A stretch of 10,088 nucleotides of DNA, taken from positions 1 through 10,088 of the forward strand of contig CAMLNK010000065.1 in the NCBI GenBank assembly GCA_946481035.1, in the 5' to 3' direction. Source of the DNA: an uncultured Dyadobacter sp. (lineage in GTDB: Bacteria; Bacteroidota; Bacteroidia; Cytophagales; Spirosomataceae). The first letter of the stretch is position 1. The number at the start of each line of letters is the position of its first letter. Positions 1 through 6,324 of this stretch are shown one piece after another. The notes under the pieces are model-generated. The model was given only the letters and a program-made list of their open reading frames with translations, was not told the origin of the DNA and did not search any database. A program made the translations under genes and the position numbers.

Positions 1-927
1 CCGCAACTCGCTGATCATCTCTTCCGTCATCTTGTCGAGCGAGTAGCTTGGCCGCCAGCCCCAGTCTTTCCGCGCCTGGGCATCGTCGATTTCCTGTGGC
101 CAGGAATCGGCGATAGCCTGGCGGAAGTCTGGCTTGTAAGTTATGTTGAAGTTTGGAATTATCTTTTGAATGCTTTGCGCGATTTCTTTCGGAGAGAAGC
201 TCATTCCCGCCAGGTTATAGGACGTTCGAACGGAAATCTTTTCGGCGGGCGCTTCCATCAGGCGGACAGTGGCGTCCATGGCGTCGCTGATGTAGATCAT
301 CGGCAAAGTCGTTTCCGGTTTCAGAAAGCATTCGAATGCCTCCCCTTTCACGGCTTTGTGATAAATATCGACGGCATAGTCGGTAGTACCGCCGCCCGGC
401 ATTGATTGGTACCCGATAATGCCCGGGTAACGCAACGAGCGGATATCGACGCCGTAACGCTTGAAATAGTAGTTCGACCAGTTTTCACCAGCCGCCTTGC
501 TGATGCCGTAAACCGTTGCCGGATCGAGGTAGGACCATTGTTCAGCCAGCGTGTCCACACGATCACCGAAAACGGCAATGGAGCTTGGGTAAAAAACTTT
601 GCTTACCCCGTTTTCACGCGCTACTTCGAGCACATTGAAATAGGTTTGCATATTGATATGCCACGTTCGGAGCGGGTCCTGCTCGCCCTTTGCCGAAAGG
701 ATGGCGGCAAGGTGATAAATTTGCGTAACCCCGTATTTCCGCACGAGCGCAGCCATTTCACCGGCATTGGTCGCGTCGAGTTGCTCAAATATACCGCTCG
801 GGAATTCGGGCATGCGGATATCCGTTGCCACCACTTTTCCCAATCCGTAAATTTCCCTCAGATATTCTACCAGAACAGATCCGATCTGTCCGTTTGCTCC
901 TATTACTAAAACGCAGTCCGTTTTCAT
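1..927 (-). CDS. tdh: L-threonine 3-dehydrogenase, short-chain (SDR/epimerase-like) type, 3' end cut by window edge
   Basis: Expected reaction: L-threonine + NAD+ to 2-amino-3-ketobutyrate + NADH in the cytoplasm, the first step of threonine conversion to glycine and acetyl-CoA. I translated the minus strand from ATG at 927; 309 codons are open to the edge. Visible features are the dinucleotide-binding GANGQIG (residues 10-16), acidic D36 after the second strand (usual for NAD preference), SSIAVFG (115-121) with the catalytic-type serine, and YGISK (140-144) giving Tyr140 and Lys144. PGGGTTDYAVDIYHKA (177-192) and the tail DSWPQEIDDAQARKDWGW resemble bacterial SDR-type threonine dehydrogenases (about 317 aa as I recall them), so only a few residues should be missing. 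A generic NAD-dependent epimerase is the alternative. The gene diverges from an Lrp/AsnC regulator. No Shine-Dalgarno is visible before the ATG. Confidence 0.85.
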   Translation of the reverse strand, partial: MKTDCVLVIGANGQIGSVLVEYLREIYGLGKVVATDIRMPEFPSGIFEQLDATNAGEMAALVRKYGVTQIYHLAAILSAKGEQDPLRTWHINMQTYFNVLEVARENGVSKVFYPSSIAVFGDRVDTLAEQWSYLDPATVYGISKAAGENWSNYYFKRYGVDIRSLRYPGIIGYQSMPGGGTTDYAVDIYHKAVKGEAFECFLKPETTLPMIYISDAMDATVRLMEAPAEKISVRTSYNLAGMSFSPKEIAQSIQKIIPNFNITYKPDFRQAIADSWPQEIDDAQARKDWGWRPSYSLDKMTEEMISELR

Positions 928-976
928 AAAAAACAACTTTTGGGTAAAGCATAAATCACTTGCAATTTCCCATTTG

Positions 977-991
977 TGAAAATTATTTTCA
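977..991. promoter_or_regulatory. 15-bp palindrome, candidate regulator site proximal to tdh
   Basis: TGAAAATTATTTTCA is a perfect palindrome around one central base (984). It sits in a longer imperfect inverted repeat, 973-997, with arms TTTGTGAAAAT and ATTTTCAACAAA that differ by one inserted base. It matches the E. coli Lrp consensus at only about 9 of 15 positions. Its length, symmetry and spacing from the second palindrome suggest a site for the divergently encoded Lrp/AsnC-family protein. Binding is inferred. Confidence 0.45.
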
Positions 992-1028
992 ACAAACAGC
1001 CGGTTTCTCAGGAAACATTACCACACTA

Positions 1029-1057
1029 TTTGATTTTTGAAGTAAAATTTACTTTTT
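1029..1057 (+). promoter_or_regulatory. Candidate Bacteroidota-type promoter for the Lrp/AsnC gene
   Basis: TTTG at 1029-1032 is followed after 17 bp by TACTTTTT at 1050-1057, which fits TAnnTTTG except for the last base. The spacer is at the short end of the range known for Bacteroidota promoters (about 17-23). Transcription would start near 1064, giving a leader of roughly 36 nt. The 1040-1054 palindrome lies inside the spacer and reaches the -7 element, a position suited to autorepression. Confidence is limited by AT-richness. Confidence 0.35.
1040..1054. promoter_or_regulatory. 15-bp palindrome resembling an Lrp box
   Basis: AAGTAAAATTTACTT is a perfect palindrome around base 1047. Read on the minus strand it matches the published E. 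coli Lrp consensus YAGHAWATTWTDCTR at 13 of 15 positions, failing only at the two end bases. It lies 46 bp before the Lrp/AsnC start codon and overlaps the candidate promoter, so autoregulation is the natural inference. Its centre is 63 bp from that of the 977-991 palindrome. Confidence 0.55.
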
Positions 1058-1099
1058 GAGATTCAATTCGAAACCCGTACCAGTAAATATTATTGCCCC

Positions 1100-1561
1100 A
1101 TGGAACAGTTGGACAAAATCGATACCAAAATCCTCCGCATTCTGCAAAAAGATGCTAAAAAAACGACCAAGGAAATCGCGACGATGCTCAACCTGACGGT
1201 GTCGCCGGTGTACGAGCGGATCAGGCGGTTGGAAAGCCTGGGTTACATTAAGCAATATGTGGCAATTTTAGATAAAAAACTCATTAACAGACAGGTTACG
1301 ACCATCTGCCAGGTATCTATGCGTTACCATAATGAGGCATTTATCGAGAAGTTCGAACAGGAGATACAAAACCTCCACGAGGTGCAGGAGTGTTACCACA
1401 TGGCCGGGCAGGTTGATTTCCTCTTAAAAATCAACGTCGCCAGCCTCGACGAGTACCACGATTTTGTGAAATACAAGTTGTCCAAGATCGACAACATAGG
1501 CGTGCTCAACAGCACCTTCGTGTTGAAGGAGATCAAGCACACCTCGGAGTTTTACATTTAA
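1100..1561 (+). CDS. Lrp/AsnC family transcriptional regulator
   Basis: This 153-aa protein has the usual size and two-domain layout of the family. Residues 5-55 form the N-terminal winged helix-turn-helix: IDTKILRILQKDAKKTTKEI, then the recognition helix around TVSPVYERIRRLESLGYI. Residues 70-150 form the RAM/AsnC ligand-binding and oligomerisation domain, including ECYHMAGQVDFLLKI, the loop region that binds amino-acid effectors in relatives. Members assemble as dimers to octamers and wrap DNA. The ATG at 1100 places the HTH at the expected distance from the N-terminus; no clear Shine-Dalgarno precedes it. The gene diverges from a threonine dehydrogenase, which suggests control of threonine or glycine metabolism (inference; E. 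coli Lrp represses tdh-kbl). Its stop overlaps that of the convergent MG2-like gene. The effector cannot be read from sequence. Confidence 0.93.
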   Translation: MEQLDKIDTKILRILQKDAKKTTKEIATMLNLTVSPVYERIRRLESLGYIKQYVAILDKKLINRQVTTICQVSMRYHNEAFIEKFEQEIQNLHEVQECYHMAGQVDFLLKINVASLDEYHDFVKYKLSKIDNIGVLNSTFVLKEIKHTSEFYI

Positions 1562-3960
1562 AGGCTTCGTTTCTTCACTTCGAAGGAAACCGTTTTGCTG
1601 CCTGCCGTGCCATCCGGGGCAATGCCCTGGATCACGACCTTATAGCGGCCGGTCTGGTCGGAAGTGTAAAACTCGACCGTCGCCTTGCCATCCTTACCCG
1701 TCGTCACGTTCGGTGCCCAATGCAGCAGGTTCCGGAAATCGGCGACGCGGCTGTTGGCATTGTTGCTGTCGTACTTCGGTGCATAGAACTCCCTTTGCGC
1801 CTGTACGCCCTCGTAAGGCATTACCAGCACTTTGGGATCCAGTTCGAAGCCGCCCAGGTCGCCGCGGTAGGTCGAGAAGCTGACAATACCGGTAAAAGTC
1901 ATCGGCCCCAGGAAGTAGCGTGAACTAATCAGCTCTATTTTCTTCACTTTCAAGGGGTCCATTTCGATGATCTTGTCGGCGTCGAAAACGGGGATACCGT
2001 CCAGGAGCATCAGCGGATCGGTAGTATAATAGGTATTCGGAAGCAACTTGTCGATCATCCGCAAATGGAATTCCTTTTGCCGCCTGCGCACGAGGACACC
2101 TTTTACATACTCCCTCAAAACCTCTTCCATGGTTGGGAAACGCGTGAAATCATCGAGGAAATACTTCTCGTCGGGCATTCCGAAAAACGGCAGGGAGTCG
2201 GTGAGAACTGCTTTCTTTTCAGTATAAATCCTGGGCAGGAATGCATTGGCGGTCTGCATATTGATGGATCGCGTCAGCAGTTGGTTTTCCAGTGTTTTAT
2301 CAAAAACAAAAGAAGGAATGGCCGTCGTCGAAAACTGCTTGGAGAATGGCGTTGCCACCTCGAAGCGGTAGGTCGAGTCGGTTGCCAGGTTGGTTTGCAG
2401 GGTAATTTCCTTTGGTCCGATAAACTGGCGCACTTCAAATTTGACCCGGCCTTCCCTGTCGCTCATGTCCACATACAAGCGCGCAGGCACGTCCAGCGAC
2501 GCCAGGTAAGCATCTTTATTCGCTACCGGCGTTCCGTCGGCGCGGTTCAGCAGCCGGGCGTGGATGAAATGGCCGTCGTATTCCGGTAAATGCTCAAAAC
2601 TTACCAGCTGACCACCAAACACCTTGTCCCATTTCAGTCGGCGCCAGCCGTGTGTGAGCATCAGGTTATCCAGCTGCCGGTCGGTTTCCTGGTTTACATT
2701 CTGAAAATAATAGGCGGGATTCTCAATATCACCTTTCAGATCGGCCGTGAGCCACAAATAGCTATGCATATCGTGCTGCTGCTGGTATTGGATCGAATCC
2801 TCGAGGTACACCGCAACGGACAAATTACTCGAAGCGGACAGAGCTTGTCCCGCTGCCGCCGAAATGTTCATCGCCACTTTTTCGCGGCCAATGAAGCTTT
2901 TGCCTACCTGCGCGTCGATCATCAGCTGCTTTTCGGGACGTTTGAAATACAATCTTTCACAAACCGGTTTGAGCTTTTCATTAAAGATCGTGATCTGCGA
3001 AATACCTTCCCCGAGTTTGGCTCTTTCCAGCACAAAAACCACCTGGCCTTTGCCCAACCCTTTTTTCCCGAACACCGCATTAGCCTGGCGCGTGTGTGCG
3101 AGCAGGTACACGCTCACGGGATCTTCGCTTTCGAGCTTTGCCGTCACCGTCACTTTCACCAACGCCGAGGTCGAGTCTTTGACCTCCATCACATACCCCT
3201 GCGGCTCCACTTTCGGCAATTCATATTCGAAGCGCTGGCCTCTGCTATCGGTTATTGCGGCTTTATAAACCGCATTGTCTTCCGGCTTCAACTTAAAATA
3301 GCCGATACCGTTCAGTTCAGGCTCAAATTCACGGACGGTTTCATTCTGCTGGTTAAGCACAACGCCTTTGAACTTGATCCCCTTACCATCGACGCCTACG
3401 CCGCGGAATGCAATTTTGCTTTCGATGCCGCTTACCAAATGCCCGCCCTCCGGAAAAAACTGCACGTCATAGCGGGTTTCTTCCTTCGAGGCCCGGTCGG
3501 GATCGAAGCGTACAAACGGGTTCAGGATGGAAATGGAGGTTTCGAAATAGCTTTCTGCCGAGAAATTCTTCATCCAGTTGGTATAGCACCGCAGCTTGTA
3601 TTTCCCGCTCACGAGCGTAGAGGGTACGAGCGCCGAGCCATTTCCCCGGCCATCGACCATGGCAAATTTGGTCTGCAATACGGGATTGTTTTCGCTGTCG
3701 AGTACTTCCAGGTAACCTACTTTGCTAAGATCGAGGAACCGGTGCGTGCCGCCATTAAGGTTATACGCTTTGAACCAGATCGTCTCCCCAACGAGGTAAA
3801 ACGGCCTGTCGATATGCACGTACATCTTTTCCTGCACGGCCCGCTCGGTGTAAAGGCCGAAGCGCTGCCGCATGGAGGCGAGCATGGCGTCGTCCTGCGC
3901 GTACGAAGGGCTGTAAGATGCCAGCGCCAGCAAACCACAAATGAATGTCCTGAGTCTCAT
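1558..3960 (-). CDS. Secreted MG2-like protein with C-terminal barrel-less TonB plug-like domain
   Basis: 800 aa, exported through a signal peptide (residues 1-21, ending SYA before QDD). Residues 45-150 resemble an alpha-2-macroglobulin MG2-type beta-sandwich (YVHIDRPFYLVGETIWFKAY; later SGKYKLRCYTNWM). Further beta-rich segments follow, with LMLTHGWRRLKW at 433-444, a motif I associate with large Bacteroidota envelope proteins. Residues 607-700 resemble a TonB-receptor plug (TMEEVLREYVKGV, PLMLLDGIPVFDADKI, VKKIELISSRYFLG), but no 22-strand barrel follows. The protein ends in an Ig/macroglobulin-like strand set (745-795, ATVEFYTSDQTGRYKVVIQG). It is the last gene of the five-gene operon, 25 bp after a DUF4249 gene. 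A periplasmic or outer-membrane-associated partner of the upstream receptor is likely; its biochemical role is unknown. The domain calls rest on motif recognition, not a profile search. Confidence 0.85.
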   Translation of the reverse strand: MRLRTFICGLLALASYSPSYAQDDAMLASMRQRFGLYTERAVQEKMYVHIDRPFYLVGETIWFKAYNLNGGTHRFLDLSKVGYLEVLDSENNPVLQTKFAMVDGRGNGSALVPSTLVSGKYKLRCYTNWMKNFSAESYFETSISILNPFVRFDPDRASKEETRYDVQFFPEGGHLVSGIESKIAFRGVGVDGKGIKFKGVVLNQQNETVREFEPELNGIGYFKLKPEDNAVYKAAITDSRGQRFEYELPKVEPQGYVMEVKDSTSALVKVTVTAKLESEDPVSVYLLAHTRQANAVFGKKGLGKGQVVFVLERAKLGEGISQITIFNEKLKPVCERLYFKRPEKQLMIDAQVGKSFIGREKVAMNISAAAGQALSASSNLSVAVYLEDSIQYQQQHDMHSYLWLTADLKGDIENPAYYFQNVNQETDRQLDNLMLTHGWRRLKWDKVFGGQLVSFEHLPEYDGHFIHARLLNRADGTPVANKDAYLASLDVPARLYVDMSDREGRVKFEVRQFIGPKEITLQTNLATDSTYRFEVATPFSKQFSTTAIPSFVFDKTLENQLLTRSINMQTANAFLPRIYTEKKAVLTDSLPFFGMPDEKYFLDDFTRFPTMEEVLREYVKGVLVRRRQKEFHLRMIDKLLPNTYYTTDPLMLLDGIPVFDADKIIEMDPLKVKKIELISSRYFLGPMTFTGIVSFSTYRGDLGGFELDPKVLVMPYEGVQAQREFYAPKYDSNNANSRVADFRNLLHWAPNVTTGKDGKATVEFYTSDQTGRYKVVIQGIAPDGTAGSKTVSFEVKKRSL
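1569..1590 (+). terminator. Possible weak hairpin after the Lrp/AsnC stop
   Basis: GTTTCTT (1569-1575) can pair with AAGGAAAC (1583-1590), giving a 7-bp stem with one bulged base. The sequence CGTTTTG with four T follows. It lies 8 bp past the regulator stop, inside the 3' end of the convergent gene. The stem is AT-leaning and the T-run short, so this is only a weak terminator candidate. Confidence 0.2.
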
Positions 3961-3985
3961 TGTATATTTTCAAACAATAGAATAA

Positions 3986-5158
3986 TCATTGATCCCAAAA
4001 TTCCGGTTTGGTGGTAGTCCCGCCCTGCGACCGGCAGTCCGCACACGATTCCGACGTAGCCAGGTAGCCGCTCTTCGGCAGACCCTCATAAAAGTAAAGC
4101 AGCACCGATGACCCATTGTACGCATCGTTGAAATTCAACGTATCCGGGGCCATACAGCGCGGGTAAGCCCCCAGTGTTTCCCTGATAAAAATCCGCTGCT
4201 TCTGCTCCTGCGCCGCACTGAAATAACCGAACACCAGCTCTTTCGCATTTGCCTTCGCGTGGATATTGCCCGTTACCTGCGACGGCTGCGGGTCGAACAG
4301 GCTGCCTGTGCCCTGGGTCGTTTTGGCGAGGTCGGTCCAGTATTCAAATGCTTCCCGCGTGAGCCCGTATTGTTTTACCAGAATCGAATACCCGAAATAC
4401 AGTTTGTTGGTAGCAATGTCCACGATATTGACCGGCAGATCACGGATAACATCCTGGCTGAGCTTGATCGTCGACCCTAGCTTGATGTCCCTCGACGGCA
4501 ATGTCCGCCAGCATACGTTAATATTATCTGATCGGGGAACGATGTTCTTCGTCACATAGTCGCGCGTCAGGCTCGAATAATACGCCATTCGGTATTCATA
4601 GGTTTCTTCAAAATTCCAGCGGTAAAAACGCGTCTGGTTGCTCGCATCATGGGTGTTCACATAAATCATCATCGCATTTCTGCCCTCGTCCACGCGGTAG
4701 GTAACGCTGTCGATGGGCGGTGTTTTGCTCACAACTACATAATCTGATTCGTATTCTCTGCCGTCGAGCCGTTTGATCCTCAGCCGGTATTTCGCGTCAC
4801 GGTTGAAAGTTGTCGGCGGCAGCATATACGAGCCGTTGCCCACGTCCTGAAATGCATAACTTTCCCCGTTTTCCGCATCGACCACGATCGTGGCGCCCGC
4901 TTCCATCTCAAACTGCTTGCTATCGTTCGTGGCCTGCGTGTGACTCAACACGATCCTGCTTGCATCGCCATCGACATTCAGAAACCCGTCCACAACGAGG
5001 TAAGTTTCGGGATTGGTAATTTCCGGCGGCGCAAATGGTTCGATACAGCTATTGATCACCACCCCTGCCGCCAGCACCATTCCGAACGACGTCCATCGCC
5101 CCCATTTCCCGGCACCACTGCTACTTTTAAGCTTTTTGATGAAGTTTATCCCTTTCAC
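3986..5158 (-). CDS. DUF4249 family lipoprotein, copy B (GTG start)
   Basis: 390 aa, predicted lipoprotein: basic N-region (KGINFIKKLK and GKWGRW), hydrophobic stretch, then lipid-attachment Cys38 in VVINSC. After Cys the sequence is IEPF, without the acidic cluster described for surface-exposed Bacteroidota lipoproteins, so a periplasm-facing anchor is plausible (inference). DUF4249 hallmarks are YLVVDGFLNV (53-62), NRDAKYRLRIK (119-129), AFEYWTDLAK (270-279) and C-terminal CADCRSQGGTT (372-382). The start is GTG; an AAGGAAAG sequence lies 3 bases upstream, while the next ATG (Met27) would leave only 11 residues before the lipobox Cys and no basic residues. It lies 20 bp after paralogue A and 25 bp before the MG2-like gene. 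The family has no defined activity that I know of; it tends to occur beside TonB-dependent receptors. Confidence 0.9.
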   Translation of the reverse strand: MKGINFIKKLKSSSGAGKWGRWTSFGMVLAAGVVINSCIEPFAPPEITNPETYLVVDGFLNVDGDASRIVLSHTQATNDSKQFEMEAGATIVVDAENGESYAFQDVGNGSYMLPPTTFNRDAKYRLRIKRLDGREYESDYVVVSKTPPIDSVTYRVDEGRNAMMIYVNTHDASNQTRFYRWNFEETYEYRMAYYSSLTRDYVTKNIVPRSDNINVCWRTLPSRDIKLGSTIKLSQDVIRDLPVNIVDIATNKLYFGYSILVKQYGLTREAFEYWTDLAKTTQGTGSLFDPQPSQVTGNIHAKANAKELVFGYFSAAQEQKQRIFIRETLGAYPRCMAPDTLNFNDAYNGSSVLLYFYEGLPKSGYLATSESCADCRSQGGTTTKPEFWDQ

Positions 5159-5161
5159 AAT

Positions 5162-5169
5162 CTTTCCTT
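5162..5169 (-). promoter_or_regulatory. Shine-Dalgarno sequence supporting the GTG start of DUF4249 copy B
   Basis: The minus strand reads AAGGAAAG, then ATT, then GTG. This is the clearest ribosome-binding site in the window and lies in the 20-bp gap between the two DUF4249 genes. It supports the non-ATG start at 5158. Confidence 0.6.
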
Positions 5170-5178
5170 ATAAAATCA

Positions 5179-6309
5179 TTACCAATACGAGGGTCTTTCG
5201 GTAGTACCACCTTGCAAGCGGCAATCGGTGCATGAATGCGGCGCCACCAGAACGGAGTCCGAACGAGGCCCCCAGTACGTAAGCAGCAGCTTCGCGGTAT
5301 TCAACGCACATTCATCGGCATCCCGCGACGAGCAGCGGATTGGAATTGTGTCGGGCTCGGTACAACGCGGAAATGTGCCCAGCCTGGGCGATATCGTTAA
5401 CCGGCGTGTTTCTTCCGTCGCCGCACTGAAATAGCCGAAAGCCAGCAAGCGTGAATTGGACACGTGCCGGATGTTGCCTGTCACCTGCGACGGCAATACG
5501 TCGAAAAGGCTGCCTGTGCCCTGCGTCGTTTTCGCGAGGTCGGTCCAATATTCAAAAGCCTGGCGCGACAGGCCATATTGCCTCACCAGAATACTGTATT
5601 TAATAAAAAGCTTGTTGGTAGAAATAGGTACGCGGTTCAGCGGCAGATCCTTGATCACGTCGCTGCTCAGCTTCACGGTACTCCCCAGCAGGATGCTGCC
5701 GGATTTCGTTTTTCTCCAACATTTATTGATATTTTCAGGTCGTATCACTACCGAATCGTTCCGGACCATCAAAGCTGAATAATAGGTCGCTTCATATTCC
5801 CAGGTTTCTTCGAATTTCCAGCGATAAAACTGCGTCTTGTTCTGGGCATCGTGCGTATTCACGTAAAACACCGCAGCATCCAGCACCGGATCCACTTTAT
5901 AGGTGACGCTATCGATCACCGGCGTAATGCTTACCGCCACGAATTCCGATAAATACTCCTGATTGTCTTTCGTCTTGATCCGCAACCTGTATTTACCCGC
6001 CCTGTTATACTGCCGCGGTGCTAAGGTGTAAACGCCCAGCCCGGTCTCCGTCAACGGCAACGTTTCGCCATTCTCTTCTTCCACGGTCAGCTGCGCGCCC
6101 CTTTCAATAGTCGGTGATGCATTTGCATTGATATTCTGTGTCCTCCGCAATTCTATCCGCGTCGAATCGGTGCCGCTCACATTCAGGAAGCCGTCGATCA
6201 CCAGGTAATTCTCATCCGAATTCACCTCCGGCGGCGAAAACGGTTCGATACAGCTATCAACGATCAGCAGCAATGCGAAAAAACCTATTTTTAAAAACCA
6301 ATATCTCAT
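5179..6309 (-). CDS. DUF4249 family lipoprotein, copy A
   Basis: 376 aa, predicted lipoprotein: MRYWFLKIGFFALLLIVDSC, with acylation expected at Cys20; Asp at -2 of the lipobox is slightly unusual. The mature part begins IEPFSPPEV and carries the same landmarks as copy B: YLVIDGFLNV, NRAGKYRLRIK, YVNTHDAQNKTQFYRWKFEETWEY and C-terminal CTDCRLQGGTT (360-370). The two copies align end to end, so this is a tandem duplication. Copy A has two extra cysteines, Cys326 and Cys334, in a short insertion (IRCSSRDADEC) after the shared RC..PDT motif, perhaps an added disulfide. ATG at 6309 comes 15 bp after the receptor stop and is preceded by GCAGG. It is probably an accessory lipoprotein of the receptor, by context only; biochemical function unknown. 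Confidence 0.92.
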   Translation of the reverse strand: MRYWFLKIGFFALLLIVDSCIEPFSPPEVNSDENYLVIDGFLNVSGTDSTRIELRRTQNINANASPTIERGAQLTVEEENGETLPLTETGLGVYTLAPRQYNRAGKYRLRIKTKDNQEYLSEFVAVSITPVIDSVTYKVDPVLDAAVFYVNTHDAQNKTQFYRWKFEETWEYEATYYSALMVRNDSVVIRPENINKCWRKTKSGSILLGSTVKLSSDVIKDLPLNRVPISTNKLFIKYSILVRQYGLSRQAFEYWTDLAKTTQGTGSLFDVLPSQVTGNIRHVSNSRLLAFGYFSAATEETRRLTISPRLGTFPRCTEPDTIPIRCSSRDADECALNTAKLLLTYWGPRSDSVLVAPHSCTDCRLQGGTTERPSYW

Positions 6310-6324
6310 AGCCTGCTTCCCGTT

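Noticed and set aside
406..909. 167-codon open frame on the plus strand over the tdh region
   Set aside because: The minus-strand frame carries a full set of SDR motifs (glycine-rich turn, YxxxK), so the plus-strand frame is a shadow.
1578..1585. CTTCGAAG palindrome near the end of the MG2-like gene
   Set aside because: It is a single 8-bp palindrome inside coding sequence, without spacing or position suggesting function.
3717..3973. Alternative minus-strand frames at the 5' end of the MG2-like gene, suggesting a possible frameshift
   Set aside because: The main frame is uninterrupted from signal peptide to stop and has consistent domain content throughout; the others are out-of-frame readings.
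2590..4017. 475-codon open frame on the plus strand
   Set aside because: It lies antisense to the well-supported MG2-like and DUF4249 genes. Its translation shows no signal peptide, domain motif or ribosome-binding site and is rich in His, Arg and Phe, as expected for the complement of coding DNA.
5021..6309. SusD-like role for the DUF4249 genes, making a SusCD polysaccharide locus
   Set aside because: Neither protein shows SusD/RagB features such as TPR helices or the usual length of about 500 aa. The receptor is shorter than typical SusC, and no glycan enzymes are present.
3986..6309. Mobile-element origin of the tandem duplication
   Set aside because: No terminal inverted repeats, target-site duplications, transposase or integrase are visible around the two copies. 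A simple tandem gene duplication explains them.
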